Shown here: positions 38,890 to 48,361 of the stretch, piece after piece
Position numbering within the stretch: the stretch's first letter is position 1
Layout: each line of letters opens with the position of its first letter
Source of the DNA: Sulfuritalea sp.
GTDB taxonomy: Bacteria > Pseudomonadota > Gammaproteobacteria > Burkholderiales > Rhodocyclaceae
Reading direction: 5' to 3'
Assembly (NCBI GenBank): GCA_016708585.1
Contig: JADJFK010000006.1
Coordinates: forward strand, 124,001 to 188,000
Length of the DNA: 64,000 nt
Translations under genes and position numbers: made by a program
The notes under the pieces: model-generated
What the model was told of the DNA's origin: nothing
Database searches by the model: none
Seen by the model: only the letters and a program-made list of their open reading frames with translations

Positions 38890-39159
38890 GTGACTGAGGA
38901 TCGCAGGGCACGCATCAATCGCCTGAAGTGGCATTGCCGGCGCGCCCTGCTTGAGCTGGACCTGGTGTTTGACCGTTTCTGGGAGCGCTACGAAGAGACG
39001 CTCGACGCGCAAGGAGAGGCGGCACTGGAAAGTTTGCTGGAACTGGAAGACCACGATCTATGGGCCCTGGTGAGCGGAAGAGAGATCACCGGCGATCCAC
39101 GGATGGCGGCAATGATTGAGCGGTTACGGGAAATTTCACCCATAGCCAATTTCGAGTAG
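38890..39159 (+). CDS. sdhE: FAD assembly factor SdhE
   Basis: The 89-residue protein starts at GTG 2 nt after sdhB. It is a small helical protein that promotes covalent FAD attachment to SdhA. The characteristic motif appears as RRALLELDLVFDRF, where many homologues have RGMLE; the Gly-to-Ala change is the main deviation. The C-terminal DHDLWALVSGRE matches the family. Its location right after sdhCDAB supports the call. Confidence 0.9.
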   Translation: MTEDRRARINRLKWHCRRALLELDLVFDRFWERYEETLDAQGEAALESLLELEDHDLWALVSGREITGDPRMAAMIERLREISPIANFE

Positions 39160-39195
39160 CACTGGCAATCAACGGACCTGAAAGAGGATCTGATC

Positions 39196-40488
39196 ATGAG
39201 CACGAATCGCATCGCAACCCTGACCATCGACGGCAAGACCGTGGAATTCCCTGTCATGGTGGGCACCCACGGCCAGGACGTGATTGACATCCGCACCCTC
39301 GGCGCCAAGACCGGCTTGTTCACCTACGACTCCGGATTTCTTTCCACGGCAAGCTGCCAGTCGAAGGTGACTTTCATCGACGGCGACAAGGGCGAGTTGC
39401 TGTATCGCGGCTACCCGATCGAACAATTGGCGGAAAAATGCAACTTCCTTGAAGTGGCCTGGCTGTTGAAGCACGGGGAATTGCCCAGCGCTGCGCAGAA
39501 GACCGAATTCGAAAGTACGATCAAGAACCACACCATGGTGCATGAGCAACTGGTGAAGTTCTACCAGGGCTTCCGCCGCGACGCGCACCCGATGGCGGTC
39601 ATGGTCGGCGTGGTCGGCGCGCTGTCGGCCTTCTATCACGACGTCACCGACTTTTCCGATCCCGAGCATCGCACTATCTCGTTCAACCGGCTGATCGCCA
39701 AACTGCCGACCATCGTTGCGATGGCCTACAAGTACAACACCGGCCAGCCCTTCATGTATCCGCGGAACGATCTCGACTACACGGCCAATTTCATGCACAT
39801 GATGTTCGGCACGCCCTGCGAGGAATACAAGCCGAATCCGGTGCTGGTGCATGCCCTCGACACGATCTTCACGCTGCACGCCGACCACGAACAGAACGCC
39901 TCGACCTCGACCGTGCGCCTGGCCGGATCAAGCGGTGCCAACCCCTTCGCCTGCATTTCGGCCGGCATCGCCTGCCTCTGGGGCCCGGCACACGGCGGTG
40001 CCAACGAGGCCTGCCTGGAAATGCTGGAAGAGATCGGCGACGTCTCGCGTGTCGGCGAGTACATCAAGCGCGCCAAGGACAAGAACGACAGCTTCAAGCT
40101 GATGGGTTTCGGCCATCGCGTGTACAAGAATTTCGATCCCCGCGCCAAGCTGATGGGCAAGGTCTGCGCCGATGTTCTGGGCGAACTTGGCCTGGAGAAT
40201 GACCGCCTGTTCAAGCTGGCCAAGGAACTGGAAAAGATCGCGCTGGAAGACCCGTATTTCGTAGAGAAGAAGCTGTACCCGAACGTCGATTTCTACTCGG
40301 GCATCGTGCAGAAGGCGCTCGGCATCCCGACCTCGATGTTCACCTGCATCTTCGCGCTGGCGCGTACCGTCGGCTGGATGACGCAGTGGGAGGAGATGAT
40401 CACCGATCCGGAATACAAGATCGGCCGTCCGCGCCAGTTGTACACCGGCGCGGCCAGGCGCGACGTCAAGGCGCTCAATCAGCGCTGA
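39196..40488 (+). CDS. gltA: Citrate synthase
   Basis: The 430-residue type II enzyme condenses acetyl-CoA and oxaloacetate. Catalytic residues are in HADHEQNASTSTVRLAGSSG, in GPAHGGANEACLEML, and in the MGFGHRVYKNFDPRA block. An AAAGAGGA ribosome site precedes the ATG. It follows sdhE by 36 bp and is followed by a strong terminator, so it probably ends the sdh-gltA transcript. Confidence 0.98.
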   Translation: MSTNRIATLTIDGKTVEFPVMVGTHGQDVIDIRTLGAKTGLFTYDSGFLSTASCQSKVTFIDGDKGELLYRGYPIEQLAEKCNFLEVAWLLKHGELPSAAQKTEFESTIKNHTMVHEQLVKFYQGFRRDAHPMAVMVGVVGALSAFYHDVTDFSDPEHRTISFNRLIAKLPTIVAMAYKYNTGQPFMYPRNDLDYTANFMHMMFGTPCEEYKPNPVLVHALDTIFTLHADHEQNASTSTVRLAGSSGANPFACISAGIACLWGPAHGGANEACLEMLEEIGDVSRVGEYIKRAKDKNDSFKLMGFGHRVYKNFDPRAKLMGKVCADVLGELGLENDRLFKLAKELEKIALEDPYFVEKKLYPNVDFYSGIVQKALGIPTSMFTCIFALARTVGWMTQWEEMITDPEYKIGRPRQLYTGAARRDVKALNQR

Positions 40489-40506
40489 TCCGGTTTCGGC
40501 CAAGAC

Positions 40507-40536
40507 GGGGGGCGGCCGACGCCCCCCGGTTTTTTT
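40507..40536 (+). terminator. Intrinsic terminator after gltA
   Basis: GGGGGGCG and CGCCCCCC form a perfect 8-bp stem with a 5-nt loop, followed by seven T residues. Confidence 0.9.
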
Positions 40537-40561
40537 CCCCAATACATGAGCAGGTGACGCA

Positions 40562-43390
40562 ATGATGAAGCAGATGCTGGCCAACTCGTATCTGTTCGGC
40601 ACCAACACGCCGTACATCGAGGCGCTGTACGACGCCTACCTCGCCAACCCGGCCTCCGTCGAGCCGGCCTGGCGGGATTATTTCGACAAGCTCGGCACGC
40701 TGCCGGGCGCCGGCAACTACACGGGTCCGGACGTGGCCCACTACCCGGTGATCACCTCCTTCGCGCAGCGCGCCAAGGACGGTACGCTGCAGGCATCCGC
40801 CCGCACCGCCAGTTCCGACGGCAAGCAGGTCAAGGTGCTGCAGATGATCAATGCCTACCGTTTCCTGGGCAATCGCTGGGCACAACTGGATCCGCTGAAG
40901 CGCAGCGAACGGCCCTCGATCCCCGAACTGGAGCCTTCGCACTATGGCTTTACCGAGGCCGACCTGGGCCAGCAGTTCCAGACCGGATCGTTTGCCGCGG
41001 TGCCGGAATCGGCGACCCTGCGCGAAATCCTCGAAGCCTGCCGGCAGACCTTCTGCGGCACTATCGGCGTCGAGTTCATGTACCTGTCGGACGTCGGCCA
41101 GAAGCGCTGGCTGCAAGCCAAGCTGGAACCGATCCGCTCGACGCCGGCCTACAGCGCCGACGAAAAGAAGCGCTTCCTGATCCAGTTGACCCAGGCAGAG
41201 ACCCTGGAACGCTACCTGCACACCAAGTATGTCGGCCAGAAGCGCTTTTCACTGGAAGGCGGCGAAGCCCTGATCCTTGCCATGGACCAGTTGATCCGCA
41301 CCGCCGGGGTCGTCGGCGTGCAGGAGATGGTCATCGGCATGGCCCATCGCGGCCGCCTCAACGTGCTGGTCAATACGCTGGGCAAGCTGCCCTCGATGCT
41401 GTTCGACGAGTTCGAAGGCAAGAAGAAGTCGGCGCTTTCCGCCGGCGACGTCAAGTACCACATGGGCTATTCGTCCGACGTCGGCACGCCGGGCGGCCCG
41501 GTGCACCTGACGCTGGCCTTCAATCCGTCGCACCTTGAAATCGTCAACCCCGTCGTCGTCGGCTCGGTATATGCCCGGCAGGTGCGGCGCGGCGTCGAAG
41601 GCAAGAAGCAGGCGCTGCCGGTGCTGATCCACGGCGACGCGGCGGTGGCCGGCCAGGGCGTGAACCAGGAGATGCTGAACTTCTCCAACACGCGCGGCTA
41701 CGGCACGGGCGGCACGGTCCATATCGTGGTCAACAACCAGATCGGCTTCACCACCTCCGACCTGCGAGATTACCGCTCTTCGCTGTATTGCACCGACATC
41801 TTCAAGATGATCGAAGCGCCGATTTTCCACGTCAATGGCGACGATCCGGAAGCCGTGGCGCTGGTGACACAGATCGCCATGGAGTACCGCCAGGAATTCA
41901 AGAAGGACGTGGTCATCGACATCGTCTGCTTCCGCAAGCTCGGCCACAACGAGCAGGACGAGCCGATGGTGACCCAGCCGCTGATGTACAAGAAGATCGC
42001 CCAGCATCCCGGCACGCGCAAGCTCTATGCCGACAGGCTGGCGGCGCAGGGCGTGATCGCGGCCGGCGATGCCGAGCAGATGATCAAGGACTATCGTGCC
42101 GCGCTCGACGAGGGCCGCCACCTGATCGACCCGGTGATCAGCGACTACCAGAGCAAGTTCGCGATCGACTGGACGCCGTACATCAACGTGCCCTACACCG
42201 AGAAGTGCGACACCACGGTCTCGATGACCGAGATGCAGCGGCTGGCCAAGCGACTCACCGCGGTTCCGGACAATTTCACGCTGCACTCGCGGGTGCAGAA
42301 GATCATCGACGACCGCAAGCAGATGGGCGAAGGCAAGCTGTCCGTGGACTGGGGCATGGCCGAGAACCTGGCCTATGCCACGCTGGTGGCCGCCGGCTAC
42401 AACATCCGCGTCTCGGGCGAGGACGTCGGCCGCGGCACCTTCTTCCACCGCCACGCCGCCCTGCACGACCAGAACCGCGAAAAGTGGGACGAGGGCACCT
42501 ACTGGCCGCTGCAGAACATCCAGGAAAACCAGGGCCGCTTCATGTGCTTCGACTCGGTGCTGTCCGAGGAGGCCGTGCTCGCCTTCGAATACGGATTCGC
42601 CACGGCGGCGCCGAACGAGCTGGTGGTATGGGAAGCCCAGTTCGGCGACTTCGCCAACGGCGCCCAGGTGGTGATCGACCAGTTCCTGTCCTCGGGCGAG
42701 GCCAAGTGGGGTCGTGGTTGCGGCCTCGTGATGCTGTTGCCCCACGGCTACGAGGGGCAGGGGCCGGAGCATTCCTCGGCGCGCCTCGAGCGCTACATGC
42801 AGCTGTCGGCCGAATTCAACTGGGAAGTCTGCGTGCCTTCCAACGCGGCGCAGGTCTACCACATGCTGCGCCGGCAGATGCTGCGCAAGCAGCGCAAGCC
42901 GCTGATCGTAATGACGCCGAAATCGCTGCTGCGCCACAAGGACGCCACCAGTTCGCTGGAGGAACTGGCCAACGGGACCTTCCAGACCATCATCGGCGAA
43001 ACCGACAAGCTGGATGCCAAGAAGGTCACGCGCCTGGTGGCCTGTGCCGGCAAGATCTACTTCGACCTGCTCGCCGCGCGTCGCGAAAAGAAGATCGGCA
43101 ACGTCGCGCTGGTGCGCGTCGAGCAGTTGTATCCCTTCGATGACCGCCGCCTGTTCGAGGAAATGGAGAAGTACCCCAACCTCAAGGAGCTGATCTGGTG
43201 CCAGGAAGAGCCGATGAATCAGGGCGCCTGGTATGCCAAGCACCATCGCCTGGAGCGGCTGATCAAGAAGGGCCAGACCCTCGACGCGGTGGCACGTGCA
43301 TCATCGCCATCCCCGGCCGTCGGCTATGCCGCCAAACACGTCCAGCAGCAGAAGGAAGTCGTCAACGCTGCCCTCGGCATCAAGGAATAA
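40562..43390 (+). CDS. sucA: 2-oxoglutarate dehydrogenase E1 component
   Basis: The 942-residue thiamine-diphosphate enzyme decarboxylates 2-oxoglutarate and passes the succinyl group to the lipoyl arm of SucB. The N-terminal E2-binding motif SYLFGTNTPYIEALYDAYL is present. Also seen are HRGRLNVLVNTLGK, the ThDP-binding block HGDAAVAGQGVNQE, NNQIGFTT and GHNEQDEPMVTQP. It starts after the gltA terminator and so likely has its own promoter or read-through. Confidence 0.98.
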   Translation: MMKQMLANSYLFGTNTPYIEALYDAYLANPASVEPAWRDYFDKLGTLPGAGNYTGPDVAHYPVITSFAQRAKDGTLQASARTASSDGKQVKVLQMINAYRFLGNRWAQLDPLKRSERPSIPELEPSHYGFTEADLGQQFQTGSFAAVPESATLREILEACRQTFCGTIGVEFMYLSDVGQKRWLQAKLEPIRSTPAYSADEKKRFLIQLTQAETLERYLHTKYVGQKRFSLEGGEALILAMDQLIRTAGVVGVQEMVIGMAHRGRLNVLVNTLGKLPSMLFDEFEGKKKSALSAGDVKYHMGYSSDVGTPGGPVHLTLAFNPSHLEIVNPVVVGSVYARQVRRGVEGKKQALPVLIHGDAAVAGQGVNQEMLNFSNTRGYGTGGTVHIVVNNQIGFTTSDLRDYRSSLYCTDIFKMIEAPIFHVNGDDPEAVALVTQIAMEYRQEFKKDVVIDIVCFRKLGHNEQDEPMVTQPLMYKKIAQHPGTRKLYADRLAAQGVIAAGDAEQMIKDYRAALDEGRHLIDPVISDYQSKFAIDWTPYINVPYTEKCDTTVSMTEMQRLAKRLTAVPDNFTLHSRVQKIIDDRKQMGEGKLSVDWGMAENLAYATLVAAGYNIRVSGEDVGRGTFFHRHAALHDQNREKWDEGTYWPLQNIQENQGRFMCFDSVLSEEAVLAFEYGFATAAPNELVVWEAQFGDFANGAQVVIDQFLSSGEAKWGRGCGLVMLLPHGYEGQGPEHSSARLERYMQLSAEFNWEVCVPSNAAQVYHMLRRQMLRKQRKPLIVMTPKSLLRHKDATSSLEELANGTFQTIIGETDKLDAKKVTRLVACAGKIYFDLLAARREKKIGNVALVRVEQLYPFDDRRLFEEMEKYPNLKELIWCQEEPMNQGAWYAKHHRLERLIKKGQTLDAVARASSPSPAVGYAAKHVQQQKEVVNAALGIKE

Positions 43391-43400
43391 CGGAGAAATC

Positions 43401-44645
43401 ATGATCATCGAAGTCAAAGTCCCCCAGTTGTCCGAATCGGTGGCCGAGGCCACGCTGTCCGCCTGGCACGTCAAGGAAGGCGATGCCGTCACCCGCGACC
43501 AGAACCTGATCGACATCGAAACCGACAAGGTCGTGCTCGAACTGCCAGCCCCCGATGCCGGCGTGATCGTCAAGATCATCAAGCAAAACGGCGAGACGGT
43601 GGCGTCGGGAGAAGTCATCGCCCGGATCGACACCGAAGGCAAGGCTGCTGCCGCGGCGCCCGCTGCCGCCAAGCCTGCCGCGGCCCCGGCCGCCGCACCG
43701 GCACCGGCCGGCAGCGCCACGGCGATGCCCGCCGCGCGCAAGATCATGGATGAAAAGGGCATTTCCGCCGCCGACGTGCAGGGCAGCGGCCGCGGTGGTC
43801 GCATCCTCAAGGAAGACGTCAGCGGTGCCGCCCGGCCCGCGGCACCCGCACCGGCTCCGGCCGCCGTGTCGCCGGCGCCGACTTCCGCGGCCAAGCCTGC
43901 ATTGCCGCAGCCCAATGTGATCAATGCCGACGCGATCATCGCCGACCGTCCGGAACAGCGCGTGCCGATGACCCGCCTGCGCGCCCGCGTCGCCGAGCGC
44001 CTGGTGCAGTCGCAATCCACCAACGCCATCCTGACCACCTTCAACGAGGTGAACATGGCGCCGGTGATGGAAATGCGCAAGAAGTACCAGGACCGCTTCG
44101 AGAAGGAACACGGCGTCAAGCTCGGCTTCATGTCCTTCTTCGTCAAGGCCGCGGTCGCCGCGCTGAAGAAGTTTCCGGTGATCAACGCATCGGTCGACGG
44201 CAACGACATCGTCTATCACGGCTATTTCGACATCGGCATCGCCGTCGGCAGCCCGCGCGGCCTGGTGGTGCCGATCCTGCGCGACGCCGACCAGATGAGC
44301 CTGGCCCAGATCGAAAAGAAGATCGCCGAATTCGGCCAGAAGGCCAAGGACGGCAAGATCTCGATCGAGGACCTGACGGGCGGCACTTTCTCGATCTCCA
44401 ACGGCGGCACCTTCGGTTCCATGCTGTCGACGCCGATCATCAATCCGCCGCAGTCCGCCATCCTCGGCGTACATGCGACCAAGGACAGGGCCGTGGTCGA
44501 GAACGGCCAGGTCGTGGTGCGCCCGATCAACTACCTCGCGCTGTCCTACGACCATCGCATCATCGACGGTCGCGAAGCGGTGCTGGGCCTCGTCACCATG
44601 AAGGAAGCGCTGGAAGATCCGGCCCGCCTCCTGCTCGACGTTTGA
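43401..44645 (+). CDS. sucB: Dihydrolipoyllysine succinyltransferase (E2 of 2-oxoglutarate dehydrogenase)
   Basis: The protein is 414 residues. The lipoyl domain covers residues 1-80, with the modified Lys in IETDKVVLELP near 43. The peripheral subunit-binding domain lies at about 110-145 (ARKIMDEKGISAADVQGSG, GGRILKEDV). The catalytic domain runs from ~180 and ends with SYDHRIIDGREAV (His385). Ala/Pro-rich linkers separate them. The second linker contains VSPAPTSAA at ~155-162, encoded by a dispersed-repeat copy. The start MIIEVKVPQLSESV follows a CGGAGA ribosome site. Confidence 0.98.
   Translation: MIIEVKVPQLSESVAEATLSAWHVKEGDAVTRDQNLIDIETDKVVLELPAPDAGVIVKIIKQNGETVASGEVIARIDTEGKAAAAAPAAAKPAAAPAAAPAPAGSATAMPAARKIMDEKGISAADVQGSGRGGRILKEDVSGAARPAAPAPAPAAVSPAPTSAAKPALPQPNVINADAIIADRPEQRVPMTRLRARVAERLVQSQSTNAILTTFNEVNMAPVMEMRKKYQDRFEKEHGVKLGFMSFFVKAAVAALKKFPVINASVDGNDIVYHGYFDIGIAVGSPRGLVVPILRDADQMSLAQIEKKIAEFGQKAKDGKISIEDLTGGTFSISNGGTFGSMLSTPIINPPQSAILGVHATKDRAVVENGQVVVRPINYLALSYDHRIIDGREAVLGLVTMKEALEDPARLLLDV
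43861..43886 (-). repeat. Dispersed 24-bp repeat, copy 15 (inside sucB)
   Basis: On the minus strand it reads GGAAGTCGGCGCCGGCG then ACACGGCGG. It encodes AVSPAPTS in the flexible linker before the catalytic domain. Confidence 0.75.
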
Positions 44646-44655
44646 GGATCGCGAC

Positions 44656-46083
44656 ATGGCAAACAAACAGTTTGATGTCGTTGTAATCGGCGCCGGCCCC
44701 GGTGGCTACATCGCGGCCATCCGTTGTGCACAGCTCGGCCTGTCCACGGCCTGCATCGAGTCGGAATCCTATGCCGACCCGAAAGGCGAAATCCGTCTCG
44801 GCGGCACTTGCCTCAACGTCGGCTGCATTCCGTCCAAGGCGCTGCTGCGCTCTTCCGAGCTCTACGAGGAAGCCCAGCACGGCTTCCAGATGCACGGCAT
44901 CTCGGCGCAGGGCGTCAAGATCGACGTGGCGACCATGATCAAGCGCAAGGACAACATCGTCACCCAGCTCACCGGCGGCATCAAGGGCCTGTTCAAGAAG
45001 AACAAGGTCACGCTGCTGCCCGGCCACGGCAAGTTCGTCAGCCGCGAGGACGACCGCTGGCGCGTCGACGTCAATGGCGAGATCGTCGAAGCCACCCACG
45101 TCATCGTCGCCACGGGTTCCAAGGCGCGCCACCTGCCGGGCATCCCGGTCGACAACAAGATCATCTGCGACAACGCCGGTGCCCTGTCCTTCGACGCCAC
45201 GCCCAAGCGCCTCGGCGTGATCGGCGCCGGCGTGATCGGCCTCGAACTCGGCTCGGTCTGGAAGCGCCTCGGCTCCGAAGTAACCATCCTCGAAGCCATG
45301 CCCGACTTCCTCGCTGCCGCCGACCAGGCCGTGGCCAAGGAAGCGTGGAAGACCTTCACGCAGAAGCAGGGCCTCAACATTCAGCTCGGCGTCAAGATCA
45401 CCAAGGTCGAGGCCGGCAAGAAGGGGGTCACGATCGACTACGAACTTGGCGACGAGACCAGGACCTTGCAGTGCGATCGCCTGATCGTCTCGGTCGGTCG
45501 CGTGCCGAACACGCAAGGGCTCGGCGCCGACAACGTCGGCCTCGAACTGCGCCCCAGCGGCTACATCAACGTCGACCACAACTGCCGCACCAACCTGCCC
45601 AACGTCTGGGCGGTGGGCGACGTGGTGCCCGGCCCGATGCTGGCGCACAAGGGCATGGAAGAGGGCGTCATGGTCGCCGAATGCATCGCCGGCCAGAAGG
45701 GCCACGTCAACCTCGACACCGTGCCCTGGGTCATCTACACGCACCCGGAAATTGCCTGGGTCGGCAAGACCGAGCAGCAGTTGAAGAACGAAGGCGTCGA
45801 CTACCGCAGCGGCCAGATTCCTTTCGCCGCCAACGGTCGCGCGCTGGGGCAGGGCGACACCACCGGCTTCGTCAAGATGCTGGCCTGCGCCAGGACCGAC
45901 CGCATCCTCGGCGTGCACATCATCGGCGCCAACGCTTCGGAGCTGATTGCCGAAGCCGTCGCCGCGATGGAGTTCAATGCCTCGTCGGAAGACATCGCCC
46001 GCATCTGCCACGCCCACCCGACCTTGTCGGAAGTGGTGCACGAAGCGGCGCTGGCGGTCGACAAGCGGCCGCTGCACTTCTAG
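44656..46083 (+). CDS. lpdA: Dihydrolipoyl dehydrogenase (E3)
   Basis: The 475-residue FAD disulfide reductase has the FAD fold VVVIGAGPGGYIAAIRCAQLG. The redox disulfide is in GGTCLNVGCIPSKALL, the NAD fold is LGVIGAGVIGLELGSVW, and the C-terminal catalytic pair is in ICHAHPTLSEVVHEAALAVD. It reoxidises the lipoyl arm of SucB. It lies 10 bp after sucB and completes a sucA-sucB-lpd operon. Confidence 0.97.
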   Translation: MANKQFDVVVIGAGPGGYIAAIRCAQLGLSTACIESESYADPKGEIRLGGTCLNVGCIPSKALLRSSELYEEAQHGFQMHGISAQGVKIDVATMIKRKDNIVTQLTGGIKGLFKKNKVTLLPGHGKFVSREDDRWRVDVNGEIVEATHVIVATGSKARHLPGIPVDNKIICDNAGALSFDATPKRLGVIGAGVIGLELGSVWKRLGSEVTILEAMPDFLAAADQAVAKEAWKTFTQKQGLNIQLGVKITKVEAGKKGVTIDYELGDETRTLQCDRLIVSVGRVPNTQGLGADNVGLELRPSGYINVDHNCRTNLPNVWAVGDVVPGPMLAHKGMEEGVMVAECIAGQKGHVNLDTVPWVIYTHPEIAWVGKTEQQLKNEGVDYRSGQIPFAANGRALGQGDTTGFVKMLACARTDRILGVHIIGANASELIAEAVAAMEFNASSEDIARICHAHPTLSEVVHEAALAVDKRPLHF

Positions 46084-46104
46084 AATCGGGCCAACCCCGT
46101 AACA

Positions 46105-46134
46105 GGGCGGGCGGGTTTTCCCGGCCGCCCTTTT
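46105..46134 (+). terminator. Intrinsic terminator after lpdA
   Basis: A GC-rich stem (GGGCGG-CGGG with CCCG-CCGCCC, one bulge on each side) and TTTT loop are followed by four T residues. Confidence 0.75.
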
Positions 46135-46175
46135 CATTGATGCCGCACAGAATCCTCAACGTCCCCAAGGACGGC

Positions 46176-47288
46176 ATGATCGAAGGCTTCAACGCCGCGC
46201 TGGCCGCGCGCGGCATCGTTGCCGATCCGGCACAACTGATCGCCGCGATGCGCCTGCAGAAGTTCTATGACGAACTGCTGGCGCTGAAGGCGGCGCGCCG
46301 CGGCCGTCTGCGCAAGCTGCTGGTGCGCCCGGAACTGCCGCGCGGCGTCTGGTTCTGGGGCGGCGTGGGGCGCGGCAAGAGCTTTCTGATGGATTGCTTC
46401 TTCGCCGCCGTGCCCTACCAGCGCAAGCGCCGCGTGCATTTCCACGCCTTCATGCGCGAGATACACGACTCCCTGCGCAAACATCGCAATGAACCCGATC
46501 CGCTGGCGAAGGTCGCCGCGCGCATCGCGCGCGAAACGCGGCTCATGTGCTTCGACGAGTTCCATGTCTCGGATATCGCCGACGCCATGATGCTGGGCCG
46601 CCTGATGCGGGCCCTGTTCGACGCCGGCGTGGTGTTCTGCATCACGTCGAACTATCCTCCCGATGGCCTGTATCCGAACGGCCTGCAGCGCGAACTGTTC
46701 CTGCCTACCATTGCGCTGCTGCGACAGCGCCTGGACGTGATCGAGATCGACGCCGGCATCGACTACCGGCTGCGCGCGCTGGAGCAGGCACAGGTATTTC
46801 TCACCAGCAACGACGCGGTGGCGCAATCCGCCATCGAGCAAACCTTCCGTCAGGTGTCGGGCGGCCCCGGCCACGCGGAGCCGGTCGTAGTCCTGGGCCG
46901 CCAACTGGCCGTGGTGCATCGCGCGCCCGGCGTGATCTGGTTCGATTTTGCCGAGCTCTGCGGCGGTCCGCGTTCGCAGAACGACTATCTCTGGCTGGCC
47001 AACCGCCACCACACCTTGTTCCTCTCCGGCGTGCCGCGCATGGATGCGGGCATGGCGAGCGCGGCGCGGCGTTTCACCTGGCTGGTCGATGTGCTCTACG
47101 ACCACCGCGTCAAGCTCATCGTCAGCGCCGCCTGCCCGGCGGAAGAGCTGTACACGCAAGGCACGCAGGCCGGCGAGTTCAAGCGCACGGTGAGTCGCCT
47201 GATCGAGATGCGCTCGCTGGAATACCTCGCCAGCCCGCATCGCCGCGAAGACGTCCTGTCGCTCGACAATGCGATTGGAGGTGCTTGA
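46176..47288 (+). CDS. zapE: Cell-division AFG1-like ATPase ZapE
   Basis: The protein is 370 residues from MIEGFNAALAARGIV. That start is chosen because CAAGGA lies at proper spacing and the lpd terminator sits just upstream; an ATG at 46140 is in frame but has no ribosome site. Walker A GGVGRGKSFLMD and Walker B RLMCFDEFHVSDIADAMML, with sensor ITSNYPPDGLYPNGLQR, mark the AFG1/ZapE family. Those proteins act on division under low oxygen in E. coli. HHTLFLSGVPRM is also conserved. Confidence 0.92.
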   Translation: MIEGFNAALAARGIVADPAQLIAAMRLQKFYDELLALKAARRGRLRKLLVRPELPRGVWFWGGVGRGKSFLMDCFFAAVPYQRKRRVHFHAFMREIHDSLRKHRNEPDPLAKVAARIARETRLMCFDEFHVSDIADAMMLGRLMRALFDAGVVFCITSNYPPDGLYPNGLQRELFLPTIALLRQRLDVIEIDAGIDYRLRALEQAQVFLTSNDAVAQSAIEQTFRQVSGGPGHAEPVVVLGRQLAVVHRAPGVIWFDFAELCGGPRSQNDYLWLANRHHTLFLSGVPRMDAGMASAARRFTWLVDVLYDHRVKLIVSAACPAEELYTQGTQAGEFKRTVSRLIEMRSLEYLASPHRREDVLSLDNAIGGA

Positions 47289-47345
47289 TTTCTTCCCGGC
47301 AGACTCGGTTAGAATGAATCGAGTTCCCCTGAGGAGGAGAACCGC

Positions 47346-47840
47346 ATGTTGCACCAAGGAGAGAAGGCCCCGGAATTTTCACTGCCGGACGCCGACATGG
47401 AATGGTTCGATTTCACATCGCTGCGCGGCCGGCAGAATGCGGTACTGTTTTTCTACCCGCGTGACGGGACGCCCTACTGCACGCTGGAGGCGGCTGACTT
47501 TTCCGACCATGAAAGCGAATTTGCGCGGCTTGACTGCGTCATCCTCGGCGTCTCGCGCGACGATTGCCTTTCGCACGCGGATTTCCGCGACAAGCATGGC
47601 CTTTCGGTGCGGCTCCTGTCGGACGAGGAGGGCGAAGTCTGCCGCAAGTTCGGCGTGTCCCAGTTCCGCGAGCGGGACGGTCACAAGAAGCTCTGTGTAA
47701 TACGTTCGACATTCATCGTCGACAAGGAAGGCATAGTTCGTCACGCCCTCTACGATGTGCAACCGAAAGGGCATGCCGCCGAGGTCTATCAACTCGTCAA
47801 GGGCCTTAACGGCAAAGGAACGCATCATGCTCATCGCTAG
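47346..47840 (+). CDS. Peroxiredoxin (BCP/PrxQ-like)
   Basis: The 164-residue thioredoxin-fold peroxidase has VLFFYPRDGTPYCTLEAADF, matching the PxxxTxxC active site with the peroxidatic Cys near 41. The usual second Cys five residues later in BCP is replaced (EAADF), so resolution must use another Cys or a partner. AGGAGGAG lies upstream of the ATG. Its C-terminus overlaps the slyD start by 14 nt. Confidence 0.9.
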   Translation: MLHQGEKAPEFSLPDADMEWFDFTSLRGRQNAVLFFYPRDGTPYCTLEAADFSDHESEFARLDCVILGVSRDDCLSHADFRDKHGLSVRLLSDEEGEVCRKFGVSQFRERDGHKKLCVIRSTFIVDKEGIVRHALYDVQPKGHAAEVYQLVKGLNGKGTHHAHR

Positions 47841-48309
47841 GAATACCGTCGTCACCCTCAACTACAGCGTGCGCGACACGGAGGGCGCTTCGATCGACGA
47901 AGGCACCAATCCGCTGGTCTATCTGCATGGCGGCTATGGAGGCATATTCGACCGCATCGAGGAGGAATTGCAGGGCAAGGCGGTCGGCGATGAACTCGAA
48001 GTCAAGCTGGAGCCCGAAGACGCGTTTGGTGAATACGACGCGGACCTGGTGGCGATTGAACCGCGCCAGCTGTTCCCTGAAAACATTGAAGTCGGCATGC
48101 AGTTCGAGCGCGGCGCCGAGGATGGCGAGAGCGAGGATGGTTTGTTCACGATCACCGACATCGCCGATGACAAGGTGGTGGTCGATGGCAATCACCCGCT
48201 GGCCGGCATCTCGCTCACGTTCTCCTGCACAGTAACCGGAGTACGCATGGCGACTGCGGAAGAGATTACGCATGGCCACGTCCATGGCGAGCATGGACAT
48301 CATCATTGA
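47827..48309 (+). CDS. slyD: FKBP-type peptidyl-prolyl isomerase SlyD-like
   Basis: The protein is 160 residues from MLIARNTVVTLNYSVRD. It has the FKBP/IF chaperone fold with PLVYLHGGYGGIFDRIEEEL, then GDELEVKLEPEDAFGEYD, and the flap region GNHPLAGISLTFSCTVTGVR. A short His-rich tail HGHVHGEHGHHH suggests nickel or other metal binding. GGAACG lies before the start, inside the peroxiredoxin gene. Confidence 0.93.
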   Translation: MLIARNTVVTLNYSVRDTEGASIDEGTNPLVYLHGGYGGIFDRIEEELQGKAVGDELEVKLEPEDAFGEYDADLVAIEPRQLFPENIEVGMQFERGAEDGESEDGLFTITDIADDKVVVDGNHPLAGISLTFSCTVTGVRMATAEEITHGHVHGEHGHHH

Positions 48310-48334
48310 GGCTTGCCGACCCGTTTGAACAGGA

Positions 48335-48350
48335 GGGGGCCGCGGCCCCC
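48335..48350 (+). terminator. Hairpin after slyD
   Basis: GGGGGCCGCGGCCCCC is a perfect 16-bp dyad followed by TTCGCATTTT, a weak T tract. Confidence 0.7.
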
Positions 48351-48361
48351 TTCGCATTTTC